From the NCBI GenBank assembly GCA_023230905.1, contig JALNWL010000109.1, positions 1 to 8,239 of the forward strand: DNA of 8,239 nt, read 5' to 3'. The position numbers and the translations under genes are program-made. Under the pieces are notes generated by a model. The model was not told the DNA's origin and searched no databases. It saw only the letters and a program-made list of their open reading frames with translations. Source of the DNA: Syntrophales bacterium. Its GTDB lineage: Bacteria; Desulfobacterota; Syntrophia; Syntrophales; UBA2251. Below are positions 1 through 6,107 of this stretch, piece after piece (position 1 is the stretch's first letter; each line of letters starts with the position of its first letter).

Positions 1-115
1 CGGTGTCGTCGGGGTCCCCTTCGCCGCCCTCCTCGACCGGGACGGACAGGCCGTCTGCTTGCCCTGCCCCAATCTCGACTCGGAACTCGCCGCCCTCTAT
101 CCCGCGGCCCCGTAA
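1..115 (+). CDS. 3' end of an unrecognised protein (partial)
   Basis: An open frame beginning at base 2 runs to a TAA at 113-115 and encodes the last 37 residues of a protein that starts outside the window. The tail contains a hydrophobic stretch (VVGVPFAALL), then DRDGQ and a CLPCP cysteine pair, and ends LYPAAP. The codons are strongly GC-ending, like the accepted genes nearby, and a strong hairpin begins at the base after the stop codon; both support a real gene end. I do not recognise the family. The CxxC could be structural, but nothing more can be said from this fragment. Confidence 0.55.
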   Translation, partial: GVVGVPFAALLDRDGQAVCLPCPNLDSELAALYPAAP

Positions 116-138
116 GCCCGGCAGGGGTCCCGCCGGGC
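116..138 (+). terminator. GC-rich hairpin after the first gene
   Basis: GCCCGGC (116-122) pairs perfectly with GCCGGGC (132-138). The 9-base loop can itself pair GGG with CCC. It starts immediately after the stop codon of the partial gene. No U-tract follows, so it is either a weak intrinsic terminator or an mRNA 3' stabilising hairpin. Confidence 0.45.
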
Positions 139-228
139 GCCCGTGAAGGGGAGCCGACCGCTGCCCGACACACCGCCGTCCGTCCTGACGCCCGAAACGC
201 TTTTCGTGCACGCCTGCGCTGTTTTTGA

Positions 229-257
229 TTGACATGCCGGCCGTCTCCTCCTATAGT
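229..257 (+). promoter_or_regulatory. Sigma-70 promoter of the acyltransferase gene
   Basis: A perfect -35 box TTGACA (229-234) is followed by a 17-bp spacer and a -10 box TATAGT (252-257), one base off consensus. Transcription should start near 263-265, leaving a leader of about 40 bases before the ATG at 303. The TTG at 225 that would extend the reading frame lies upstream of the predicted transcription start, so it cannot be used from this promoter. Confidence 0.75.
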
Positions 258-290
258 TCGCGTTTCGCACTATCACGAAAATCCGGGACC

Positions 291-295
291 GGGAG
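291..295 (+). promoter_or_regulatory. Ribosome binding site fixing the start at 303
   Basis: GGGAG lies 7 bases before the ATG at 303. Together with the promoter it decides this start over the upstream in-frame TTG. Confidence 0.65.
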
Positions 296-302
296 CCCCA
301 TC

Positions 303-1208
303 ATGCTGAACTTTCTGCCGAAACCCTTGGTCGGCGTCATCGCCGTCTCGCTGCTCGTTCTGAACATCCTTGTCTGGTGCCTGTTCCTGTTCGCCGTCGC
401 CCTGATCAAGTTCCTCCTCCCCTTCAAACCGGTGCGCCGGGCGGTCGACCCCATCCTGAACGCCATCGCCACAACCTGGATTTCCGGCAACAACGGCTGG
501 ATGAGGCTGACGCAGAAAACCCGGTGGGACATCCAGGGCCTCGAAGGACTCCAATACCGGGGCTGGTATCTCGTGAGCAGCAACCACCAGAGCTGGGTGG
601 ACATCTTCGTGCTCCAGAATATGTTCAATCGCCGGATCCCGTTCCTCAAGTTTCTCATCAAGCAAGAATTGCTTTATGTTCCGATCATGGGGCTCGCCTG
701 GTGGGCGCTGGATTACCCGTTCATGAAGCGGTACAGTGCGGAATATCTCAAGAAGCACCCCGAAATGCGGGGCAAGGATCTCGAAACCACGCGCAAGGCC
801 TGTAAAAAGTTCTCGCTGATCCCCACCAGCGTCATGAACTTTCCCGAGGGGACGCGGTTCACGCCGGCCAAGCACGACCGGCAGGAATCCCCCTATCGCC
901 ATCTGCTGAAACCCAAGGCGGGAGGCGTCGCCCTGGTCCTGGACGCGATGGGCGAAAAATTCCAGTCTCTGTTGAACGTCACCATCGTTTACCCCGACGG
1001 CATCCCGGGATTCTGGGAATTTCTCTCCGGGCGGGTGAAGCGGATTACGGTTCGCGTGCAGAATTTACCGATTCCGAAGCATTTTATCGGCGGCGACTAT
1101 GAAAACGACGCGCAGTTCCGCGCGGCGTTCCAGCAGTGGCTGCACGAGGTGTGGCTGGAGAAGGACGCCCTGATCGCGCAACTGCGCGCCGAGACCGCCC
1201 CGGCTTGA
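303..1208 (+). CDS. yihG: YihG-like 1-acylglycerol-3-phosphate acyltransferase
   Basis: This 301-residue membrane-bound acyltransferase of the PlsC superfamily probably moves an acyl group onto lysophosphatidic acid during phospholipid synthesis at the inner membrane. A hydrophobic anchor covers residues 8-40. The catalytic HX4D motif is NHQSWVD (His95, Asp100), the substrate-binding block is FPEGTRF (180-186), and a late block VTIVYP spans 226-231. The segments WALDYPFMKRYS, RGKDLETTRK and QQWLHEVWLEKD closely resemble E. coli YihG as I remember it, and the length is close to that protein's roughly 310 residues. The start at 303 is chosen from the SD and promoter. The gene appears monocistronic, with 119 bp to the next gene. 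The acyl donor and exact acceptor cannot be read from sequence; the family call is secure. Confidence 0.92.
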   Translation: MLNFLPKPLVGVIAVSLLVLNILVWCLFLFAVALIKFLLPFKPVRRAVDPILNAIATTWISGNNGWMRLTQKTRWDIQGLEGLQYRGWYLVSSNHQSWVDIFVLQNMFNRRIPFLKFLIKQELLYVPIMGLAWWALDYPFMKRYSAEYLKKHPEMRGKDLETTRKACKKFSLIPTSVMNFPEGTRFTPAKHDRQESPYRHLLKPKAGGVALVLDAMGEKFQSLLNVTIVYPDGIPGFWEFLSGRVKRITVRVQNLPIPKHFIGGDYENDAQFRAAFQQWLHEVWLEKDALIAQLRAETAPA

Positions 1209-1236
1209 CGGGGAAAGGCCGGAGGGGCCGTTGCCG

Positions 1237-1259
1237 CCCGGCGGTCTTTCGGACCGGGG
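1237..1259 (+). terminator. Weak hairpin downstream of the acyltransferase
   Basis: CGGTC (1242-1246) pairs with GACCG (1252-1256) around a TTTCG loop. CCC/GGG outside it extends the stem across a two-base bulge. There is no U-tract. This is the only terminator-like structure I see between the acyltransferase and the importer operon, so read-through is possible. Confidence 0.25.
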
Positions 1260-1291
1260 GGGCAGAGGCGCGGGCGGCCGGAAGAAAAAAC

Positions 1292-1308
1292 GCGCAACGG
1301 CGTTGCGC
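1292..1308. promoter_or_regulatory. Perfect 8-1-8 palindrome before the metal importer
   Basis: GCGCAACG-G-CGTTGCGC is a perfect 17-bp dyad centred on one base, 19 bases before the binding-protein ATG and just before its SD. A 7-1-7 dyad is the usual architecture of Fur/Zur-family operators, so a metalloregulator site for the operon is a reasonable inference. The bases themselves do not match a Zur box I know. In RNA it could form a 7-bp stem with a GGC loop. Read on the minus strand it is followed by a T6 tract and resembles a terminator, but no minus-strand gene ends here. Confidence 0.45.
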
Positions 1309-1327
1309 ATGAAGGGATAGCATCGAG

Positions 1328-2230
1328 ATGGACGCCGGTTCTGTCCGGAAGGCCCTGCTTCTGGCCTTCGGGATCCTGGTCATGAGCGGCGCGGTTCCGG
1401 CCGTCGCCGCACAGAAAATGTCGGTATTTGTCAGCATTGCGCCCCAAGTCTATCTGGTCGAACGGATCGGCGGCGAGCGGGTGGCCGTCGAGGCGCTCGT
1501 CGGTCCGGGACGGGAACCCCACGATTACGAACCCACCCCCCGCCAGATGGCGCGGCTGGCCCGCGCGCAGCTCTTCGTCCGGATCGGTCTGCCGTTCGAA
1601 ACCGCGATCCTGAAGAAAATCGCCGTGGCCTTCCCGAACCTGACCGTGATCGACGCCCGCCGGAACGTTCCCCTGCGCTATTTCTCGACGGAGACGCCGG
1701 ACGGTCCTCGCGAACGGCCGGGCCGGGGCCGGACGGGCCAGATCGCCGACCCCCACATCTGGCTGTCGCCCCGACTGATGAAGACCCAGGCGCAGACGGT
1801 CGCGGCTGCGCTGGGACGCCTTGATCCGGCGGGGGCGAACGCGTACGACCGGAACCTGCGGACGCTCGCGGACGACCTGGACCGCCTCGACCGGCGGCTG
1901 GCCGCGCGGCTCGGGCCCTGGCGGGGAAGCCGCTTCTACGTCTTTCACCCCGCGTTCGGCTATTTCGGCGACGCCTACGGTCTGATCCAGGTTCCCGTGG
2001 AGATCGAGGGCAAGGAGCCGAGCGCCCGGCAGCTCGCGCGCCTGATCCGGTCCGCCCGCGGGGACGGCGTGCGCATGATTTTCGTGCAGCCCCAGTTTGC
2101 CCGCAAGAAGGCCGATGCGGTCGCCCGGCAGATCGGCGGGGTCTGTATCCCGCTCGATCCCCTGGCGGCCGATTATCCGGGCAACATGGAACGCATCGCG
2201 ACGGCCCTGGAGAAGGGGCTGGTGCATTGA
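1328..2230 (+). CDS. znuA: ZnuA-family metal ABC transporter binding protein
   Basis: This 300-residue periplasmic cluster A-I binding protein captures Zn2+ (or Mn2+) for the permease encoded downstream. A signal peptide covers about residues 1-28, with a likely type I cleavage after AVAA. Predicted metal ligands sit in family positions: His65 in EPHDYEP, His143 in DPHIWLSP, His207 in FHPAFGYF and Asp277 in PLDPL (Asp282 is the alternative). The loop before His143, which is His/Asp/Glu-rich in many ZnuA proteins, is here basic and glycine-rich (PRERPGRGRTG, 127-137) with no histidine. GAAGGGA (1311-1317) is the SD, 10 bases before the ATG. It is the first gene of a three-gene operon. Zinc is the likelier substrate, but the sequence does not exclude manganese. 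Confidence 0.9.
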   Translation: MDAGSVRKALLLAFGILVMSGAVPAVAAQKMSVFVSIAPQVYLVERIGGERVAVEALVGPGREPHDYEPTPRQMARLARAQLFVRIGLPFETAILKKIAVAFPNLTVIDARRNVPLRYFSTETPDGPRERPGRGRTGQIADPHIWLSPRLMKTQAQTVAAALGRLDPAGANAYDRNLRTLADDLDRLDRRLAARLGPWRGSRFYVFHPAFGYFGDAYGLIQVPVEIEGKEPSARQLARLIRSARGDGVRMIFVQPQFARKKADAVARQIGGVCIPLDPLAADYPGNMERIATALEKGLVH

Positions 2231-2232
2231 CC

Positions 2233-2238
2233 GGGAGG
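2233..2238 (+). promoter_or_regulatory. Ribosome binding site choosing the ATPase start
   Basis: GGGAGG lies 6 bases before the ATG at 2245. It abuts the in-frame ATG at 2239 with no spacing and lies downstream of the in-frame TTG at 2227. Only 2245 has a workable distance. Confidence 0.7.
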
Positions 2239-2244
2239 ATGGCC

Positions 2245-3045
2245 ATGCAGGACACGCACGACCCCGGGGCGGCCGCCGTTCCGGGAGAGTCCGTCATCGA
2301 TCTTAAGGGTGTCAGCTTCGCCTACGACGGACCGCCCGTTCTCGAGGACGTCACGTTCCAGGTGCGCGCGCGCGATTTTCTGTCCATTGTCGGCCCCAAC
2401 GCCGGCGGGAAGACGACCCTGATCAAGTTGATCCTGGGCCTGCTTCAGCCGACGCGGGGGTCGATCCGGCTCTTCGGGGAACCCCCGGCGAAGGGGCGCC
2501 GCCGGGTCGGCTACATGCCGCAGCAGGCGGCGCTCTCCATCCATTTTCCCGTCACCGTGATCGAGGTGGTGCTGATGGGCCGCCTCACGGCCGGCCGGAA
2601 TCCGGTATTTTACCGCCGAGCGGACCGCGCGGCCGGCGCGGAGGCCCTCGCCCGGATGGGACTTGCCGACCTGAAGGACCGCCCATTCTCCGCGCTCTCC
2701 GGCGGGCAGCGCCAGCGCACCCTGATCGCCCGCGCCCTCGTCTCCGCTCCGGACCTGCTGCTCCTCGACGAACCGACGGCCAACGTGGACGCGGCCCGGG
2801 AAACCGAATTCTACGAACTTCTGGAGCGCCTGAGCGCGGACATCACCATCGTCCTCGTGACCCACGATCTCGGCTTCGTCTCCCGCTACGTCCGGAGCGT
2901 CGCCTGCGTCAACCGCCGCGTCCTCGTCCACCCCACCTCGGACATCACCGGCGAGATGATCAACCAGCTTTACGGCAGCGACGTCCGGATGATCCGCCAT
3001 GACCACCGCTGTGCGCCGGAGGGGCATGCATGGTCCAATTCCTGA
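2245..3045 (+). CDS. znuC: ZnuC-type metal ABC transporter ATPase
   Basis: This 266-residue cytoplasmic ATP-binding subunit powers metal import through the neighbouring permease. All ABC motifs are intact: Walker A GPNAGGKTT (50-58), Q-loop YMPQQ (90-94), signature LSGGQ (151-155), Walker B LLLLDEP (171-177) and the switch histidine in LVTHD (His207). The segment SIHFPVTVIEVVLMGR after the Q-loop is typical of metal-importing ABC ATPases. The C-terminus is histidine-rich (RHDHRC, then EGH), as is common in ZnuC/MntB-type subunits. It lies 14 bp after the binding-protein gene and overlaps the permease gene by 16 bp, so translational coupling is likely. The zinc name is by family and context. 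Confidence 0.9.
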   Translation: MQDTHDPGAAAVPGESVIDLKGVSFAYDGPPVLEDVTFQVRARDFLSIVGPNAGGKTTLIKLILGLLQPTRGSIRLFGEPPAKGRRRVGYMPQQAALSIHFPVTVIEVVLMGRLTAGRNPVFYRRADRAAGAEALARMGLADLKDRPFSALSGGQRQRTLIARALVSAPDLLLLDEPTANVDAARETEFYELLERLSADITIVLVTHDLGFVSRYVRSVACVNRRVLVHPTSDITGEMINQLYGSDVRMIRHDHRCAPEGHAWSNS

Positions 3046-3920
3046 TGGATCTCGGCCAGTTCGGTTTTCTCAGGAATGCGCTGGCGGTGGGGCTTCTGGC
3101 AAGCGTCGCCTGCGGAATCGTGGGAACGTACGTGGTCACCCGGCGCATTACCGCGATCGCCGGCAGCATCGCGCACTGCGTCCTGGGGGGGCTGGGGGTC
3201 GCCCGCTGGCTGCAGACGGTCCATCACCTGGAGGGGCTGCATCCCCTGTACGGCGCCGTGATCGCCGCGCTTCTGGCGGCCGTCCTGATCGGCTGGGTGA
3301 GCATCCGGGCGAAACAGCACGAGGACACGGTCATCAGCGCCATCTGGGCCATCGGCATGGCCGTCGGCATCCTCTTTATCTTCAAGACCCCGGGGTACAA
3401 CGAGGACCTGCTGAGCTACCTCTTCGGCAACATCCTCATGGTGACCGACGAAGACCTCTGGATGGTCGCCGGGCTCGACGTCGTGATCGTCGCCGTCAGC
3501 CTCCTGTTCTACCACCCCTTCCTCGCCACCTGCTTCGACGAGGAGTTCGCCCGCCTGAGGGGTGTGCCCGTGGAGCGGTACTACATCCTGCTCCTGTGCC
3601 TGACGGCCCTCACGGTGGTCCTGCTCATCACCGTCGTCGGGATCATCCTGGTCATCGCCCTGCTCACGCTGCCGGCCGCGATCGCCGGGACGTTCTCACG
3701 GAAGCTCTGGCACATGATGATCTTGGCCGCCCTGACGACCGCCGCGCTGACCGCGGGCGGGCTCGCGCTGAGCTACGGCCCCGACCTACCGGCGGGGGCC
3801 ACCACCATCGTCCTGGCGGGCGTCGCCTACCTCGCGGCCGTCCTGGGCAAGCGCCTGTTCGGCCGCCGTCGCGCCATCGGGGCGTCCGGGGGCTGCCCTC
3901 CGGGTGAAGAACTTTCTTAG
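3030..3920 (+). CDS. znuB: ZnuB-type (ABC-3 family) metal permease
   Basis: This 296-residue inner-membrane permease completes the importer. Hydrophobic segments lie at about residues 17-37, 44-60, 73-92, 98-118, 142-161, 185-215 (probably two passes), 225-248 and 257-274, fitting the 8-9 helices of ABC-3 permeases. Family signatures include TAIAGSIAHCVLGGLGVA (41-58), the cytoplasmic DEEFARLRGVPV (170-181) that contacts the ATPase, and GIILVIALLTLPAAIA (204-219). GGAGGGG (3018-3024) is a strong SD 5 bases before the ATG. The last 20 residues are non-hydrophobic and poorly conserved in character. It is the last gene of the operon, convergent with the hemerythrin gene 55 bp away, and no convincing intrinsic terminator is visible between them. 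Confidence 0.92.
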   Translation: MVQFLMDLGQFGFLRNALAVGLLASVACGIVGTYVVTRRITAIAGSIAHCVLGGLGVARWLQTVHHLEGLHPLYGAVIAALLAAVLIGWVSIRAKQHEDTVISAIWAIGMAVGILFIFKTPGYNEDLLSYLFGNILMVTDEDLWMVAGLDVVIVAVSLLFYHPFLATCFDEEFARLRGVPVERYYILLLCLTALTVVLLITVVGIILVIALLTLPAAIAGTFSRKLWHMMILAALTTAALTAGGLALSYGPDLPAGATTIVLAGVAYLAAVLGKRLFGRRRAIGASGGCPPGEELS

Positions 3921-3975
3921 CGGCTGCCCCGCCCCGCCCGGATCGCCCCGGACCGGCCGGCGAGCGCTTCCCTGG

Positions 3976-4527
3976 TCACTTCGGCAGGATGGCCTTCTGG
4001 CCCGTCAGCGTCTCGACGACCCGGCCGTATTTCTCGTGGATCATGGTCCGGTCGAACGCCCAGAATTCATCGAGCATCGCCGCAAGCTCCGCCGTCGTGA
4101 AGTAGTCCATGCACGGGAAAAAGAAGTGCTTGTCCTCCTTTTCGATGTGTTTGGGGTAGAACTCGGCCAGCGTCGTAAGCCCCGCCGCGATCTCCGCCCG
4201 GGTGTCCGCCCCCTGGAGGAAGCGCTCTTTCGCCTCCACCAGGCGGCCGACGGTCTGGCGCGACATCACGTGTTCGGCGACGAGTTCGTCCATGATCCGT
4301 TTGTGCTCCGCGGCGAGGGGCTTTTTCGCGAGGTCCCGGAAGAGGATCTCCTCCTCCTTGCCGTGGTGGGTCCGGTCGGCATAGGTCCGGATGAAGTCCA
4401 CGATGACGTCGACAAAGACGGGGTTGACCTCGCGCCGTTCCCGGATGCGTTCGATCTCGAGTCCGGCGGCGCTCAGGGCCTGTTCGATCAGGCGGTGTTC
4501 CCACATCAGGGGTCCGATCGGTTTCAT
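3976..4527 (-). CDS. Hemerythrin HHE-domain protein
   Basis: This 183-residue soluble protein has a four-helix hemerythrin-like fold that should bind a di-iron centre and react with O2, peroxide or NO. Candidate ligands in order are His11 (WEHRL), the DRTHHGKEEE segment (His54 with Glu58), His86 (AEHVMSR), and His127 with Glu131 in HIEKEDKHFFFP. This follows the H...HxxxE...H...HxxxE pattern of HHE proteins. No signal peptide or membrane segment is present, so it is cytoplasmic. GGAGGA (4534-4539) lies 6 bases before the ATG. It follows the flavoprotein gene by 52 bp on the same strand and is probably co-transcribed. Whether it stores, senses or detoxifies oxygen species cannot be told from sequence. 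Confidence 0.9.
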   Translation of the reverse strand: MKPIGPLMWEHRLIEQALSAAGLEIERIRERREVNPVFVDVIVDFIRTYADRTHHGKEEEILFRDLAKKPLAAEHKRIMDELVAEHVMSRQTVGRLVEAKERFLQGADTRAEIAAGLTTLAEFYPKHIEKEDKHFFFPCMDYFTTAELAAMLDEFWAFDRTMIHEKYGRVVETLTGQKAILPK

Positions 4528-4579
4528 GGGCGTTCCTCCTTTTTTCCTTGAGATTCAAAACGGGCGGCCTGAGCCGCGC

Positions 4580-5173
4580 CTATCTTCCCGGGTCCGGCGA
4601 CACGAGCGTCCGGCCCAGGGCCTCGGCCTCACGGAGCAGGGCTTCGTTTTTCCGGATGTCCCCCAGGCCCGGCGCGCTGCCGTAAACCATGCCGACGATG
4701 GGCGACTTCGTATAGGCGAAGGCGTCCTGGAAAGTCCGGAGGGCGTTGATGCAGCCGGAGGTCACGGGGTCCGTGTCGCCGTAGGTCATGGCGATGGCGA
4801 TCCGTTTCCCGGCGAAGGGGTTCGACGCATACGCCAGCAGGGCAAAGCACCGGTCCATGAAGAGCTTGGTCTGGGCGGAGAGGGTGAACCAGTAAACGGG
4901 GCTGGCGATCACCCAAGCCCCGGCCTCGATGAGCTTCGGGTACAGGGCCTGCATGTCGTCGTCGACGGCGCAGCCCCGGCTTCGGGGTTTCTGGCAGGCA
5001 TAGCAGGCCCGGCAGGGGGCGATGTTCAGGCCGTGGAGATAGACCGATTCCACCGTTGCCCCGGCGCTCCGGGCGCCGCGGGCGATCTGCTCCGCCAGAA
5101 TCGCGCTGTTGCCTTTTTTCCTCGGACTGCCGAGGAGCATCAATACCTTGGGGGCCGCTTTGTTGCCGGTCAT
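4580..5173 (-). CDS. NAD(P)H-dependent FMN reductase / Isf-like [4Fe-4S] flavoprotein
   Basis: This 197-residue flavodoxin-fold protein is predicted to bind FMN through GSPRKKGNS (15-23) and the SPVYWF loop (91-96). Four cysteines at 54, 57, 60 and 68 form CX2CX2CX7C, the compact motif of archaeal and bacterial iron-sulfur flavoproteins (Isf), so a [4Fe-4S] cluster is likely. MDRC (106-109) is a common family segment at the dimer interface. Isf-type proteins pass electrons from ferredoxin-like donors, and some reduce O2 or peroxide; which applies here is unknown. The start is the ATG at 5173 rather than the upstream TTG at 5191. The hemerythrin gene follows 52 bp later, which hints at a shared redox role. 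Confidence 0.88.
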   Translation of the reverse strand: MTGNKAAPKVLMLLGSPRKKGNSAILAEQIARGARSAGATVESVYLHGLNIAPCRACYACQKPRSRGCAVDDDMQALYPKLIEAGAWVIASPVYWFTLSAQTKLFMDRCFALLAYASNPFAGKRIAIAMTYGDTDPVTSGCINALRTFQDAFAYTKSPIVGMVYGSAPGLGDIRKNEALLREAEALGRTLVSPDPGR

Positions 5174-5180
5174 GGGAACA

Positions 5181-5186
5181 CCTCCT
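5181..5186 (-). promoter_or_regulatory. Ribosome binding site of the flavoprotein gene
   Basis: On the minus strand AGGAGG lies 7 bases before the ATG at 5173. It lies downstream of the alternative TTG at 5191, which has no SD of its own, so the longer start is rejected. Confidence 0.75.
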
Positions 5187-5233
5187 GTCAAAAGGATGAA
5201 CGCGCCGGGGGATAAATACTCGGCATTACCCGC

Positions 5234-5890
5234 TCAGACGGACCCGCAGGCGTCGCCGGGGTCGCACCACTCGGCCTCCGGATCGGCGGAAATAGCGGCG
5301 ATTTTCCGCTCGAAGTCCCGCCACATCGCCTCGTTCCCGAGGTCGCAACTGTGGCCCCAGAAGAAGAAGGCGCCACCCCGGGCGCGCGCCGCGTCGTAGC
5401 GGGTCCAGAAGTCCGCCGCGAGGGCATGGCAGGCGGGCCTGAAAACGCGGGGGGCCGGAAGGCCCGGCTCCCCGCCGGCCTCCCCGTCCTCCCGGATCCA
5501 TGCATACCCGGCCGCCCGCACCGCCTGGCGGACGGCGTCGTTGACGGCGTTGAAGGGGTAGCAGAACCCGCGCACGGGTTTCCGGAACAGGTCCTCGAGC
5601 CGGCGCCGGCTTTCCGCCACCTCCTCCCACAGGCGATCCGGCGGCAGGTCCGTCAGATACGGGTGCGTCAGCGCGTGGCTGGCGATCTCGAACCCGTCGT
5701 AGACGCGGGCCAGCTCGGGGAGGGCGAGCCGCCAGACCTCCCGCTCCCCCGCCCGCCAGCCCAGGGACCGCTCCGGTCCGTACAGACCCGGATTCAGGGC
5801 GAAGGCCGCCCGCGCCCCGTGACGCCGCAGGAGGTCCGCGAGGCGGATGTCGTCCACCAGCCCATCATCCCAGCATTGCAGCACCTTCAT
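5234..5890 (-). CDS. Polysaccharide deacetylase (NodB/CE4-like) family protein
   Basis: This 218-residue protein has the NodB fold used to remove acetyl groups, usually from N-acetylated sugars. Motif 1 is WDDG (7-10), with Asp8/Asp9 as base and metal ligand. Motif 2 is SHALTHP (71-77), with metal ligands His72 and His76. YPFN (111-114) replaces the usual third motif, and WGHS (178-181) supplies a late catalytic-type histidine. The catalytic motif begins at residue 7 with no signal peptide or membrane anchor, so the protein should be cytosolic, unlike secreted chitin or peptidoglycan deacetylases. The SD is weak (a G-run near 5897-5902). It is upstream of the flavoprotein gene by 60 bp on the same strand and may be its operon partner, though no functional link is obvious. 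The substrate is unknown. Confidence 0.85.
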   Translation of the reverse strand: MKVLQCWDDGLVDDIRLADLLRRHGARAAFALNPGLYGPERSLGWRAGEREVWRLALPELARVYDGFEIASHALTHPYLTDLPPDRLWEEVAESRRRLEDLFRKPVRGFCYPFNAVNDAVRQAVRAAGYAWIREDGEAGGEPGLPAPRVFRPACHALAADFWTRYDAARARGGAFFFWGHSCDLGNEAMWRDFERKIAAISADPEAEWCDPGDACGSV

Positions 5891-5932
5891 GGCGCACCCC
5901 CCGGCGCCTCGGTCTTGCGGGCCCGATAGGGG

Positions 5933-5963
5933 ATTCTATTCCATAATTCCGGGATTTCATCAA
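5933..5963 (-). promoter_or_regulatory. Possible weak promoter for the minus-strand gene trio
   Basis: On the minus strand TTGATG (5963-5958) precedes TAGAAT (5938-5933), which matches five of six -10 bases. The 19-bp spacer is long. It is the best sigma-70-like pair I find upstream of the deacetylase gene. The rest of the 5891-6107 gap holds only an imperfect GC hairpin (CGGCGG 5973-5978 with CCGCCG 5990-5995) and no recognised gene. Confidence 0.25.
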
Positions 5964-6094
5964 TCGAAGAATCGGCGGAGGGCCATTCCCCGCCGGGGCG
6001 CAAAAAACCGGATCCCCCCTTCCGCCCCGGCCAATTTGGGGTCGATTAAATCCCGATAGTTTGTTAAAAAGGGTCGTCATGGATCCTATCAAAC

Positions 6095-6101
6095 AAGGAG
6101 G
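6095..6101 (+). promoter_or_regulatory. Strong ribosome binding site of the small winged-helix gene
   Basis: AAGGAGG lies 6 bases before the ATG at 6108. This near-perfect SD is the main evidence, with the protein sequence, that the 59-codon frame is translated. Confidence 0.75.
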
Positions 6102-6107
6102 TCGGCC

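Noticed and set aside
1281..1308. Minus-strand intrinsic terminator formed by the 1292-1308 dyad plus T6
   Set aside because: No minus-strand gene lies upstream to be terminated, so an operator reading is preferred.
1309..1320. A three-codon ATG-AAG-GGA-TAG mini-frame just before the binding-protein gene
   Set aside because: It contains the SD of the real gene and is probably chance; nothing suggests it is translated.
1097..2227. A 376-residue open frame on the minus strand opposite the binding-protein gene
   Set aside because: It is antisense to a well-supported gene, is rich in Arg, Asp, Gly and Pro as expected from a GC-rich shadow, and shows no domain or SD.
2173..3027. A 284-residue minus-strand frame opposite the ABC ATPase
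   Set aside because: The plus strand encodes every ABC ATPase motif; the antisense product has no recognisable fold.
2999..3907. A 302-residue plus-strand frame overlapping the permease
   Set aside because: It is shifted by one frame from the ABC-3 permease, with an Arg/Gly/Pro/His-rich product and no domain.
3921..3975. Terminator between the permease and hemerythrin genes
   Set aside because: The gap is GC-rich with several CCGG units but no clean stem followed by a U-tract in either direction.
4391..5215. A 274-residue plus-strand frame opposite the flavoprotein gene
   Set aside because: The minus strand encodes a clear FMN-binding protein with a strong SD; this frame is a compositional shadow.
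5351..5929. A 192-residue plus-strand frame opposite the deacetylase gene
   Set aside because: It has no SD or domain and is antisense to a gene with intact NodB motifs.
6055..6060. GATAGT as -10 box of the winged-helix gene
   Set aside because: Only four of six bases match and there is no -35 hexamer at a workable distance, so I do not call a promoter.
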